A DNA stretch of 64,000 bases, from NCBI GenBank assembly GCA_029582165.1, contig CM055875.1, positions 4,827,001 to 4,891,000 of the forward strand, in the 5' to 3' direction. Both the position numbers and the translations under genes were made by a program. Shown piece after piece: positions 33,753-45,126 of this stretch. The number at the start of each line of letters is the position of its first letter. Within the stretch, counting starts at the first letter, position 1. This DNA comes from Portulaca oleracea (lineage: Eukaryota > Streptophyta > Magnoliopsida > Caryophyllales > Portulacaceae). The notes under the pieces were generated by a model, which saw only the letters and a program-made list of their open reading frames with translations, was not told the origin of the DNA and searched no databases.

Positions 33753-36501
33753 ATGCGGAAGCCGATCAAGGTGGTGGAGCATTTTGCAGAAGATAACTGG
33801 GCGCTTACACTTTTAGAAGAGTCAGGATTCGACCTCTTCTTGAAATGTGTCAAGGCCTGGGAACCTTGTACACCACGGGTGATGGGGCGTGCGCTTGCGG
33901 AGAGATTCTGGGATTCCACCAACACCTTCCACCTCCCTGTAGGAGAAATGGCCATAACCCCTGTCGACTTTGTGATGATTGCCGGGCTACGCTGGGGTGG
34001 TCAAGATGTCGAATTCGACCCTGTTGTGTCGGACCAGGTGATGGAATTATTAGAGCCTGTGCTCGAGCGGCGCCGATTTGGTCGAAAGATGAAGCTTTCT
34101 TATGGTTCCTTCGAGAATGTTATCACTTCCGCCGACTTCGCTCATATGGACGAGTTTCAGCGTCGCTTCATTTTCCTGGCATACTTCATCTCTGCCATGA
34201 TGTTTGCCAACCGAGGAGACGATGTTTACTTGACCTGGATGAAGAATCTCCTTGATCTAGAGCAGGTCATTCATCGGAACTGGGCCAAGGCTGCCTACGC
34301 TAACTTCGTTCGTTGGCTTCGCATTGGTGTACGGCCTGGTACTGATGTGGACCCATTCTTCGCACCAGAGAGTCCGCGGGAGATGAGCGGCCCGAGCATG
34401 TGGAAGGTGCTCGAGGTAATCTTCGAGACGCTTCTCTTTTACATGCTTTTCTCTATTTTCCTATATCGTGAGTCTCGGTATTGACATATTTGCAGGTATG
34501 GGGGGTACGAGTACATTAAGGGATTCACTATCCCTACCCGACACGTCCAGACAGTGCCAGCAGCAGAACGGTGGCACAAAAACTACCTCGAGCAAAAGAA
34601 GAAACCATTTGGGAGCTTAGATGAGTTGCGCCGCATCTTGGATCATCTTGAAGAGGTACATTTTTCATGTAATCTCTCTTGCATTTCTTTGGTGCTTATG
34701 TTTCCTTTACTTGTGCAGGATGATGTCAATTGGAATGCCTAGGTTGGCTTCAATATTCCGCAAGACTTTATTCCCTCACGAAATGCGGCGCATAGGGATA
34801 GCACCCTACGCTTGGTGATGGAGAGCCCGTCCGGTTGGGTCTGGAGTCTTGGTGAGAGGCTTACGAGGCAAACCCTGGGTCATGAAAGGTGGATAATATC
34901 ATCAGACCCTCCTGAGACCATGAACGATCCGCGAGCCTTGCATGCCGAGGCGTTTGTAGCAGCTAAGAGAGGTTCTTGGTATACCAATCATGCATCGATG
35001 CCATCGCTCGACCAATTCTGGGAAGAATGGGAACAATATCGGGATCGCCTGGCCTTCAGAAAGGTAGGGAAGAAGACCTCTATTTACTCTTTTCATGTTC
35101 CTTCTATTACCGCCTAATATGACCAATTCTTTGCTTGTTGTAGTTGGGGCCCTATTGCAAGGATGACGAGAAGAGTCAGAGTAATTCTGGGGACACAGCC
35201 ATACAAGGGCGACTAGTGACGACATCAAACCGGAACTAGAGAAGATCCTGGGAAAGCCGGTAGGTGATTCCCCTTTTTTCCTTGCTTAGTTGTAATTTGC
35301 TCAAACTTTGACCAATTTTTCTCATTATGTGCAGTGGCGATGGAAACAAGCGAAAGGCTTCCTCAAAAATTACTTCACACTTAAATGGGCTCGCGAGAAA
35401 GACCTTGCAGGTTCTGTGGTTGGGGACGCAAACGTGGATGATGATGCACAGTCTCGTCCTGTGGATCCTCCTCGCCATTCAGATGCGCACGTGCCTCATG
35501 GCCGGTCGGAGCGGATTGAACCTCCTCGACATTCTTCCTTTATGGCCGACGCTAGGCGGTCTTATGGGGGTGAAGCTGCTCTCCGAAGGTACGGGGAGAG
35601 GAGTAGGCGGAGCACGGGCATGCCGGCTCACGATGACCGTGGGAAAGGTATCTTACTTGAAGATAGTCATTCAACTAGTTCCCACTATGGAGACACGGGT
35701 TTCGGCCACGACTATCAACGTTCTGTGGAGAACAGCATATCCTCCATGTCTTTAGGTGAGCACGAGCATCAGGTGAGGTCTCATGATCATGGGAATTCTA
35801 GCCGGAGCCGCGACTCTCGGCGTGGCACCCCCAGCTTCGTGGTGGAGACATGCTCCGAGTCTAGCGCTGTTGGTGGAGCTGTGTGCGGCGAGCAAGAAGG
35901 CATTTCACTGCATTTAGGTACTCCTTCAGAATCTCATCATTCGGGGTCTAGGCGTCAACCCTCTCATCCTTTGCCCCAGTACCCTTATGGAATGCCTGGG
36001 TATGTTCCTGCGTCTCCTGCACCGACCGTGGATTTAGGTTATGGCACTTCCTTTGCGGCGGTCGATCCTACTGTGGTGCTTCGCAGTGATTCGGGTGCAT
36101 CTGCGGGGTATAACCGTGCCCTCGCAGATGACGCCTCATCAGTGCTTCCGTCTCAACCCGTTGTACCCGTTACTCCTTCGCAAGGAGGTTTGGAGCTACC
36201 TCGAACGTCTGGATGGGGAACACAAACTCAGGAATGGTCGGGATGGCCTGTCCCAGAGCCCGTAGTAAGAACTTCTTGGCCTGCTCCACAGGGGTGGCCT
36301 GGAGGTAATCAAGAGTGGCAGGTTCCAGAACACTCTTGGCTTAACGCAGGCAGTACCGAAGTGTTGCACCTGTCTGGCTCAGGTGGTGATACAGAGGTGG
36401 TAGACTCCTCCTACTATCAATGGGACACTTACTTTGGAGCTGGTGGAAGCGGAGCCCATGGGGCTGATAGCGCCAGTGGTGGTGGTGGAGGTCTGGCATG
36501 A
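33753..36501 (+). pseudogene. Antisense plant mobile domain (PMD, aminotransferase-like) gene, five exons, damaged
   Basis: Exon-like blocks with GT/AG borders: 33753-34415, 34496-34655, 34719-35063, 35144-35259 and 35335-36501. Exon 1 has the PMD signature (ALAERFWDSTNTFHLPVG, EMAITPVDFVMIAGLRWGG, LDLEQVIHRNWAKAA). Exons 2-3 continue with GFTIPTRHVQTV and MESPSGWVWSLGER. Exon 5 is long, low-complexity and Arg/Ser/Gly/Tyr-rich, ending in a Gly run. The open frame extends up to 33711 without ATG, so 33753 is the first usable start or an upstream exon exists. Breaks: a six-G run at the start of exon 2 shifts the frame by one, TAG at 34740 in exon 3, and a frame slip in exon 4. PMD proteins (MAIN/MAIL1 type) act in genome stability and silencing and are known both as host genes and in transposons. 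Confidence 0.7.
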
Positions 36502-39359
36502 TGAGGATGCAGGGTCTTTATGCAACGAACCTATGTAACGCTATGTATGACTCTATGCACTTAGGACAATGCAATGCAATGATGAGAAATCGTTTTTTTT
36601 TTTTTTGCTTTTTTTTTCTTTTTCTTCTTTTTCTTCTCTTTTTTTTTTGTACTAGTGCGAACTACTGATGTGACGCTTATGCAATAATGATGCTACGTAA
36701 TGCACTTCTTTTATTTTCATGTACCCTTATGCACAATAATGCAATGCGATATGCAATCTACATGGTGGGATTACTCCCACTTCCCCAAACGAAAAAAAAG
36801 ACCAAAATAATAAAAAGATGAGAATTAAACGCTACAAGTACGTTCGAGCTGCAGTTTCGGGGCCGGCGAAGACATTTGATATTGGGATTTTCTATGTGCT
36901 GCTGAAACATTCTGGGATAAGAAATTTTCGGTCGAAACAAAATCAGTTCAACAAGCAAACACAAAGATTAATATGGACAAGATCAAAACTCAGTTCGAAA
37001 GAGATAGGAAGAAATTTTCGAATCCCAAAGGAGAGAACAAGTACTTTAGAGGCATAAATCCGCCAACAGTCTTAAGAATAATGCAAATGTGCGCGGTTGG
37101 TTATGGACGTAGGTCAGTTAAAAAGAGCAAACCTCTCATAGGAAAGAACAAACACTCAAACCCTCAATTTTGAAAATGTATGTGTGTTTTCTCATACTCA
37201 AACCAATAGAGACAAACTACCATAAGCTTGGTAAGAACCTCACTCTCCACTACTGGTATGCAATGCACAAGTGGCAATCAAAAAGACTTTTTCGGGTTGC
37301 AGCGGGGCTTAGGTTAGGGTAAGGAGCGGAAAAATTTGGGAATGAGGAGTTAAGAGCCATGCTTGGATTGATTTTCAACGAATAAAACACTCTAAACTCT
37401 CCTTCTTGCTTAATGTATGCAAGACATTTCACCTTTCACCCTGAAACATCTCAACTGAATACAACCGGGTCAAAGTTTTCTGAACTTTAAATTGAATCTC
37501 CCTAATCACCCTTTTATTTTTGAAACTCTTTTTTCTTTTTTTTTTTACTTCTTTTTTTTGTGGGTGATCGGGGAGAAGAATATCTATGGGATCTTCGACT
37601 TTGATATAATATATGAACAACATAACCAAATACCAATCGCTCAAGATATGGGACTTTCAGATTCTCCCAAACTTCCAAAAAAAGGCAAACTCTCATCCAA
37701 CCAAGCAAGGCAAAGGGATACTGGATATCAGAGGCCAAGGCTCGTATTGTCAGGGTTCAATCATGAAAAAAGGATAAACAAAGGCTAGGCGGGGCAAAAA
37801 GAACGGTAAATATAATGTAAGGAAGGCTATTTAGCTATGTAGCTTATCAAAATAAAATCGAATGCCTTAATCACTTTGTCACAGCGTGCAATGCAAATGT
37901 GTAGTCTCAAGCAAGATGCAAAACAAGTTCTAGAGATGCAACTAATGGGTGAGTCACTCAAGGGATCATGGAATTGATAAAAGTGATCAATTCAAAATTT
38001 AGGCAATGTGGACTCACGGGATGGGGCTCAATCAACTAAACTTAGCCCAAAGATTTGCGGCACGCACATTTATACTTTCTAAGATAGTCAAAGCAGTCAG
38101 ATACAACTTTCATAACTTGTCTCAAAATCAGAAGGTTTGAAGGAAAAGGTTTCAAAAACTTTTGAGATCTCGTCGGATTTTTCTAAGTGAAGCAAGTTAA
38201 ACCGAAAGTAAGAAAGGTTTACGCCTCGTTGGATGGAATTAGTCTCAACAGCTTTTACGAGGGGGCTAGGCACGCTAGTGGTCATGGTGGATTCACCGGA
38301 TTCACCGGATTGGGCCGGGCGGTCCGTAGTTGGGATTGTGAATAAGCTGTAGGTTTGTGGGTCACGGATGCGGGCTCGGAGATGGTCTGTTATCTTGCCT
38401 GCATGGAAACTGACTAGTGCTCGAAAGAACCTTTACGCCACCCGCCCAATGTATGCATGACCTAATAGACCTATATGAACCTAGGACATGGACATGACGC
38501 CTACATGCTGACACAAGGGTGACTCACCCACTCTTGTGGGAGTGCATGTCCTAACTCTATATGGACCTAGCATGATGGTAGCGGGTGACACTGACTCAAG
38601 GAGCGTCATAAAGGGCCGAATAGAATCAATAGTAAGTGGATTGGGCTGACTGCAGTATCGAACAGTTTGGCCCGAAGCGGAAGGAGAAGAAAAACAGGCC
38701 CAAAACCCGTCTGGGTTCGGACTGTAATTCCTCCCTTTCAAATAGGCACGGACAGGATTCCATAGTGAGTCCAACTGGGCCTGGCACATCAAACCCATCT
38801 GGGTTTATAAAACCCGTCTGGGTTTGGACCAGTCCATCTCTCTTTTGATACTACGCGGGCTAGAATGACGTCCTACTCATGTTTGGGCTAGACGCTTGGA
38901 CTCGACTTTTACAGGATTAAATCACATGACATACAGATGCGGGATGAGCCTAACCATCACTTTAGATTCAGGGTTTTTCTAGGTTTAGGGAGATGAATAG
39001 GGTACCACATGTTCTCGCCCCGGTGCATTTTCCTTATATGGAATTCAAGGAAGAATGTGTGGGGTGTTGCTCTTTGGGTTTCAAGGAAACCTTTAGAGTG
39101 TAACACGGGGAGAGGAGAGATCAAATGCTTGGCGATGTAAGTGCATCCCACAAGTAGTGACCTCCCGCTCTCGGGATTGATTCCTAGTTTTAAAACCTAA
39201 ACCAACGCTTTTGTGCTCCCCAGCCATAAAGGCCCAAGAGTACTTGGTATGCAATATGCCTAAAAAATGATAAAAATGTGAAATAAATTAATTCCTCCCT
39301 TTTTTTAAAAAACACTAAAATTCAATTCTTTCAAGTTTTACCCTCTTTTTAAGTTTAAG
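36502..39359. other. Non-coding 5' leader side of the Tat-like element
   Basis: T-rich tracts at 36592-36648 and 37528-37559 and scattered ATGCAATG-type words, but no reading frame with a recognised motif. On the minus strand this is the leader between PBS and the array/gene. CCCGTCTGGGTTT recurs at about 38706 and 38813. Confidence 0.6.
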
Positions 39360-39377
39360 TCCCCAGTGGAGTCGCCA
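39360..39377 (-). promoter_or_regulatory. Primer binding site, tRNA-Arg type
   Basis: Reads TGGCGACTCCACTGGGGA on the minus strand, three bases inside the LTR at 39381. It is the PBS type known from Ogre/Tat elements and fixes the element orientation. Confidence 0.85.
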
Positions 39378-39380
39378 ATC

Positions 39381-40465
39381 TGTAGACCCCGAAAAATTGA
39401 TGACCTTTTTCGCGTCGCTACTTAAAAGTATGATTGGGAGCCGACTAGGATTGCTTAATCTTAAATAAGGTTGAACTTTTAAGAATGTTTTCGTTAACAG
39501 ATTAAAAACGATTTATGAACCCGAGATTCGCCTTTAAAGAAAGAAGAAAGAAAGAGGCGAAAGAAAGGGAAGGGAAAACACACAGGAACCCGTCTGGGTT
39601 CTCGCTGAGCCGAGACGCTTCCGCAGCAGACTCCACGAGAAAGAAAAAAAAAAAAAGAAAAGGGTAAGAAGGTGATAAACCCGCAGGTTCATTGATCAAC
39701 AAGTCGGGTTACTCACGGTGTTAATCACAAATTAGGTCACAAAATCATAAAAAGGTAAACACCAAAGCACGAAAATAGAGTCGCGGTTGAATTTTAGGAG
39801 AAAAACAACAAACCATTAAATATAGACTCGACTGCGAATCACGAGATGGATTCGGGGTAAGGTTACGAATTTGACAATTAAAATCATCAAATCGCCTATT
39901 CGAATAGACTCTACTAGAATTAAATTAAAGCAAAACAAAAGTTAAGAGGGAGGAATTAAATATGAATTTCACAAATCCATCATTAAAATCATGCAAAATA
40001 TAAAAGAAACATGAATTCCATAGATTATGCTATATGGATTACATCAACTACAATCGCTAACCTTTAGTGAAGCAGCATGCAAAGGGAGAGAAGAGATGGA
40101 GAGAATATGCTAGTGTCAATACTCTAGCATACCATGGTGTGTCTATGGAAGGGAAAAAAAGGTTTAATTTATAGTGGAGTAGGGGAGTAGGGGGTGCGTT
40201 CTAGGGTTTAGGTTTTAGCCGCGGCGACAAAACTCAGCCGAGTTCAGCTTTGGACCGAGCTGTGCTTGGCCCAAAGAACCTGCAGACGGGTTCTGCCGAG
40301 CTATGCTCGCACCAACGAACCTGCACGGTTTGACCCGTAATATTTGGGCCTTTGTGCTCGTTTTCGGGCTAGAAAAGAAATGGGTTTGCATGCCACTAAA
40401 CTATTCGGCTAGCTTATTTTTACAAATAACTAAAACTAATAACGATACAAAATCCGGTGTCTACA
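39381..40465 (-). repeat. 5' LTR of the Tat-like element
   Basis: 1085 bp. Apart from the lost 42-bp repeat, nearly all differences from 28920-30074 sit at CTG/CAG sites (for example 39598-39625, 39676-39720, 39826-39850). Confidence 0.9.
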
Positions 40466-40470
40466 CTTCT

Positions 40471-40621
40471 GTGTTATTTTTTTCGTTTGGTTTTAGGGTG
40501 AATACTACCTAGTTTGTTTTTGCAGCTCAGTTTTTTAGTTTGTAACTGTTGTTGTAACATCTTGCTTAGGTGGTCAACTTTTTGATTGAAAGAAACTATG
40601 ACAATGCTCTTCATGGGCAAG
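40471..40621 (+). other. 150-bp host remnant between two insertions
   Basis: Continues the sequence interrupted at 28919. A possible exon starts after TTGCTTAG at about 40570 and reads VVNFLIERNYDNALHGQ before the Tekay-like LTR cuts it at 40622. I do not recognise the protein, and it does not look like B55. Confidence 0.35.
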
Positions 40622-43559
40622 TGTAACGCCCCCAGATTCATTAAACACCAACTTATCACTAAACACCTCTCAAACCAAAGATTAGCACAACAGAAATATA
40701 ATGCGAAGGCATTACCGCCGTCCACCTAAATGGACAAGGCTTAACATACCATCAATTCAAGCACCAAGCACAACCAAACTTACAACTTAAGCAAACTCAA
40801 ACTTCACTTACAACCTTTAACATCATGATCAACCATCCTAGATAAAACACAAATTAGAGTTTACATCCATTCATCAAAATAGAAAAATCATCCCGTTATC
40901 CAAGAGGGAGAGATACATCACCATAATCTAAGTAGGAGGAATCTTATTCTTCCTACTGAAGGCCTACCTTAAATTGGAAGGGCACCTCACTTACTTCTTC
41001 GGACCTGGGTGTTTGTAGCCTTTGGCGGAGGCACTTCCTAAAGCAAAAACAGAAAATTTCGCTAATGAGTTGGTTAAACTCAGCACACATACCCCTACAA
41101 TGTAAACTTCCGCAGTTCATTTTAGTTCGTGCATTTTTAAAACAAGGCATAAAAACTTGAATAACCAAGAAACAAAATAAAATAAACATTAACGTCATAA
41201 ACATCGTCATCATAGACCTCAATATAGACCTCATTATAGACCTCATCATAGACCTCAATAAAGACCTCATCGTAGACAATGGTCGGGTCGTATGACAGAT
41301 GCCCGTCGACATCGAAAGTACCTCAGTGCGATTAGCACCACATAATAAGAGACCTCGTCATTTAAAGAATAAAAGCATAAACTTTCCTTGCATTAAACAT
41401 CATGAAGTCATCAACATAACACATCATCATAAAACATCATCATCAAAAAAACATTCTTGGGAAAGGTAGGCAATATGCATACCTGAACACCTGAAACTTA
41501 CACACCAACTTGGACCCGCACGGACTTGAATATGTAGGCGCAACGACCTTTTGAGAACTTTTAAGAAAGAACAACAATCATGAATTAGAACCTAACATGG
41601 ATGAGAGTAATGAAGAATATCCTAGTAGAATCCTAGGATTACTTGATAATTAAACTCGCTTCCTAAGGCTCACTCGGAAGGCCATAACTTCTCCCACAAG
41701 TATCGTATTATTATGCATGCATAAGAACTTTCTGGAAGGCTAAGCTCATGTACTACAACTCTCTAGTTGATCATGAAGGTAAAAAATATGGTTAAGGAGG
41801 GTAAAAATCTCTAACACAGAAAGTTGTCCAGAATATACAAGAATGGATACCGGTTTTTCAGAAAATCATAACTCGGGTTGTAGACCTCGTTTAGGGACGT
41901 ATAAGTTGCCTATGGAACGCTTGAAAGACATACTAAAACTTTTATGCTGATTATAAATTGATTTGGACAAGGGAAAGGCACGAATTTAGGCCATGAACAC
42001 AACAAAACCTCTAGAAATTCTGGGCAGAACCATGAGTAATGGTCAAGATTCGGTAGTCCATAACTTTCAATCCCGATGTTTTATGAACGCGTGAAAGACC
42101 ACTCTGAAAAGCTTGACATACACTCTACAACTATCATGTTGAACATAATCTTATATAAACCCTAGAAAAGCCTCAAAAGTGGCTTGGATATGCTATGACT
42201 ACCACAAATTTCTAGGCAGAAACATACCTACCTAGCTGAATAGAATGGCCCATAACTTCCTATACCGATGTCCAATGAATGCATAAAACCCCATTTCGGA
42301 AAGCTTGCGGAACATATTACAACTTTCATTTTGTACTCGTAAGCTAATAAGATCTGTTTATCCCTTGAAATTACTCATAAAGCTACAACTTAACCAAAAA
42401 CGTATATAACAAAAGCCCTATATCAATTTTGCCATAACTTTAGCCATACGTATCGAAATCCCGAATATACAAAGCTGAGTGCAAGCTAATACTTAAGGCT
42501 ACTAATTTCTACAATGTTTTTGGTTACGGAAGTCTGGGGTGTCCCAGAAATTTCAGAATATAAAATCCACTTCAAATTGGCAATCTTGAGCCTTTCCTTG
42601 ATATTTCAGTCGATTCCACACCTCAAACCGCTTCTCAAGTGTATTCCTCATTGTTAGAAATCTCCAACACACCAGCCCATATCATAAATTTTACTTATCT
42701 TAAATCATTTAGAGCACATGCAAGGCCTAGTTTTCAAAATTTCTACGACACCAAGTATGAATTCACTTGAATTACTACACTGACACATGAATACCTTCAC
42801 TAAAACCACTTAACATTGTAATTTACCAACATCTACACTCAAGGCAGTGGAAAAACACTCACATTTATGATTATTCCACACCAAAAATAACATGCAAGTA
42901 TCATCAATTGATATCCAACAATAATTCACCCTTCCCTCTTCACATATTCACCAAATTCATCTCCAAAACCACCCTATTTAATATATTGACATAATATGAC
43001 ACTTAATAACAGAATTAAACCAAGAAAGACAATAAACTTGAGGATCAAAAGTTGAAAATTAAATTTAGAAAAGTTAGGGCTTTACCTCTCAATAGAGTGA
43101 TGAGTTTGAACCAAAGAGATCAAGATGCTAGAGGGGAGAAGAGAAGGTCGGTTGGGTCACCACTCTGTGTGAGAGGTGTCGCAGTGACCGACACAGGCAG
43201 TGGTCGTGGCGAAGGTGACAGAGGGATCAGAGAGAGAAAGCAGTGAAAGAGAGAGGAGGAAGAATAGTAACGAAATATGAGATTAACTATGAGTACTGGA
43301 ATTTACTTGAGTGTGTTTGGTAGGGGGGGAAACATTTTTTTGGAAAATGTTTTCCCAATTTTTTAGTGTTTGGTTCAAAAAAAGTTTAGAAAATCATTTC
43401 CAAAGAAAATCATTTTCATCTAAAGGAAGGAAATTGACTTCCTTTGTTCAACCTAGAAAATCATTTTCCCCTAACACTAACGGAAACATTTAAAATTTTA
43501 AACTGAACTGTTTGAATCGAAACTTTATGATTTGATTGTATGAACTAAGAAAAACTCAA

Positions 43560-43950
43560 AAATAAAATTTTGAGCTCCAAATATTTTCATTTGTAACATA
43601 TATCGCCATTTTTATCAACATTTTTTGCAGTTAAATATGACTGAAACTTAATAGCAAAATTCAATTTTCTCAGTTTGTCACGAAACTTTACAGTATGATA
43701 AAAATAATTAAAAAAGCTCAAATATGAATTTTGAGCTCAAAATATTTTCATTTGTAACATATATCGCCACTTTTGTTGTCATTTTTTTGCGGTTAAATAT
43801 GACTGAAACTTAAAAGCAAAATTCAATTTTATCAGTTTGTCACAAAACTTTATAACACGATAGAAATGATTAAGAAAAGCTCAAATATGAATTTTGAGCT
43901 CCAAATATTTTCATTTGTAACATATATCGCTACTTATATCGACATAAATG
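43560..43950. repeat. ~162-bp minisatellite, about 2.3 units
   Basis: TTTTGAGCTC-AAATATTTTC landmarks at about 43568, 43729 and 43892, each followed by TTGTAACATATATCGC and TTAAATATGACTGAAACTTA where the unit is complete. Confidence 0.9.
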
Positions 43951-44039
43951 ATCATTTTTCGAAAAATAATTTATCTCCTACCAAACAAGAGAAAATTTGG
44001 CACGGAAAACCATTTTCCTTGGAAAACCATTTCTCACAA

Positions 44040-44868
44040 TGATGTATATTTGATGGCCATATACATCAAGGAAGACATCAAATATACATCATGGGAGCCA
44101 AATACTTGATTACATGGAAAAGGAGCTTTAATCACTCATGTCTCTCTCACAAACGAATGGCTTCATCAAGGGTAGCTCGGTAATTTGCTCCATATCTCAA
44201 GAACCATGAAGATATTGTGAAAGTCATCCTAGGGTCAAATGATCTACATCAAAGGAGCTTTCCAATGGTTTTTGAATCTTGAAGTTTGGAAGAGAAACGA
44301 GCAAGTTATCATAGTTTTAATCTAGCTTATGTACATTTGTTTCTTTATGATGTCACACTTGTATTAGATGATGTAAGCTAGATGCCTTGTATTTCTTTCA
44401 TTCCACGCGCCAAGGGGGCCTTTTATTTGCTATAAATAGACCCCTTGGGTGCCTTGTAAACACAATTCATTCAATAATCAAACACACATGATGTTGTTTT
44501 CTCTCTAGCTTTTGTGCTAGTGTTTCGTTTCTCTTGAGGGAGAATTGTCTATCCCTACTTCTAGCCTAGGGTTGGCGCCCCTTGGTGGTGAAAGGTAGAA
44601 TTGGAGAAGTCTTGGAGTGGTGTGTCTATATCTCCATAGAAGTCTTCAAAGCCATTATCATTCTTTCAATCGTTCGTCAAGCATTCATCATTCGTTCAAC
44701 ATTCAAACGATCATCTTGGTAAACAAATCTCATCCATCTTTCATTTTCCATCTTCTTTCATTGAGTTTAGTTGATCCTTAAGAACTTTGAGAAGGAAGAT
44801 TCTCATCTTGTTCATAAAGATCCTGAATTCTATGTGTAATGAGATCTCTTTGATCCCATTATACATCA
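44040..44868 (+). repeat. 5' LTR of the deleted gypsy element
   Basis: 829 bp with a TATAAATA box at 44431-44438. The first 52 bases form a perfect 16-bp inverted repeat (44040-44055 with 44076-44091). Confidence 0.9.
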
Positions 44869-44872
44869 AAAT

Positions 44873-44884
44873 TGGTATCAGAGC
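44873..44884 (+). promoter_or_regulatory. Primer binding site, initiator tRNA-Met type
   Basis: TGGTATCAGAGC four bases after the LTR. Confidence 0.9.
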
Positions 44885-45126
44885 TTAGGAGATTGATTCT
44901 CTTAGTTCTTGCACCATCTTTTTACTATCTTTCCATCACAAATCCATCCCCCACCATCCCTCCATTACACGTCCACCATGAACACCACAAAGAACCCCAA
45001 AACCAAACACAATCAAGCCTAAACACATACCCCCTCTCGTCCCTACATGCTAACCCCAAAAACCGTGAGTTCTTGTGATCTTTTTGTATCAAGATTCATA
45101 TTTTATGGCTTGCAAAAGGATCTAGC

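Larger units (their letters stand above)
28920..40465 (-). mobile_element. Tat/Ogre-like LTR element without gag-pol, carrying an antisense PMD gene
   Basis: LTRs at 28920-30074 and 39381-40465 have perfect TGTAGAC/GTCTACA termini and a perfect 5-bp target duplication CTTCT (28915-28919 and 40466-40470). The PBS (TGGCGACTCCACTGGGGA, tRNA-Arg type as in Ogre/Tat elements) lies inside the right LTR and the purine tract beside the left LTR, so the element runs on the minus strand. The 9.3-kb interior has no gag, protease, RT or integrase. It contains a 227-bp tandem array, a motif-rich region and a multi-exon gene on the plus strand, antisense to the element. It is therefore a non-autonomous derivative, apparently recent. 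Confidence 0.85.

Noticed and set aside
33024..36501. PMD gene as an ordinary host gene inside a gap between elements
   Set aside because: It lies wholly between matched LTRs with PBS, PPT and a perfect target duplication, so it moved with the element.
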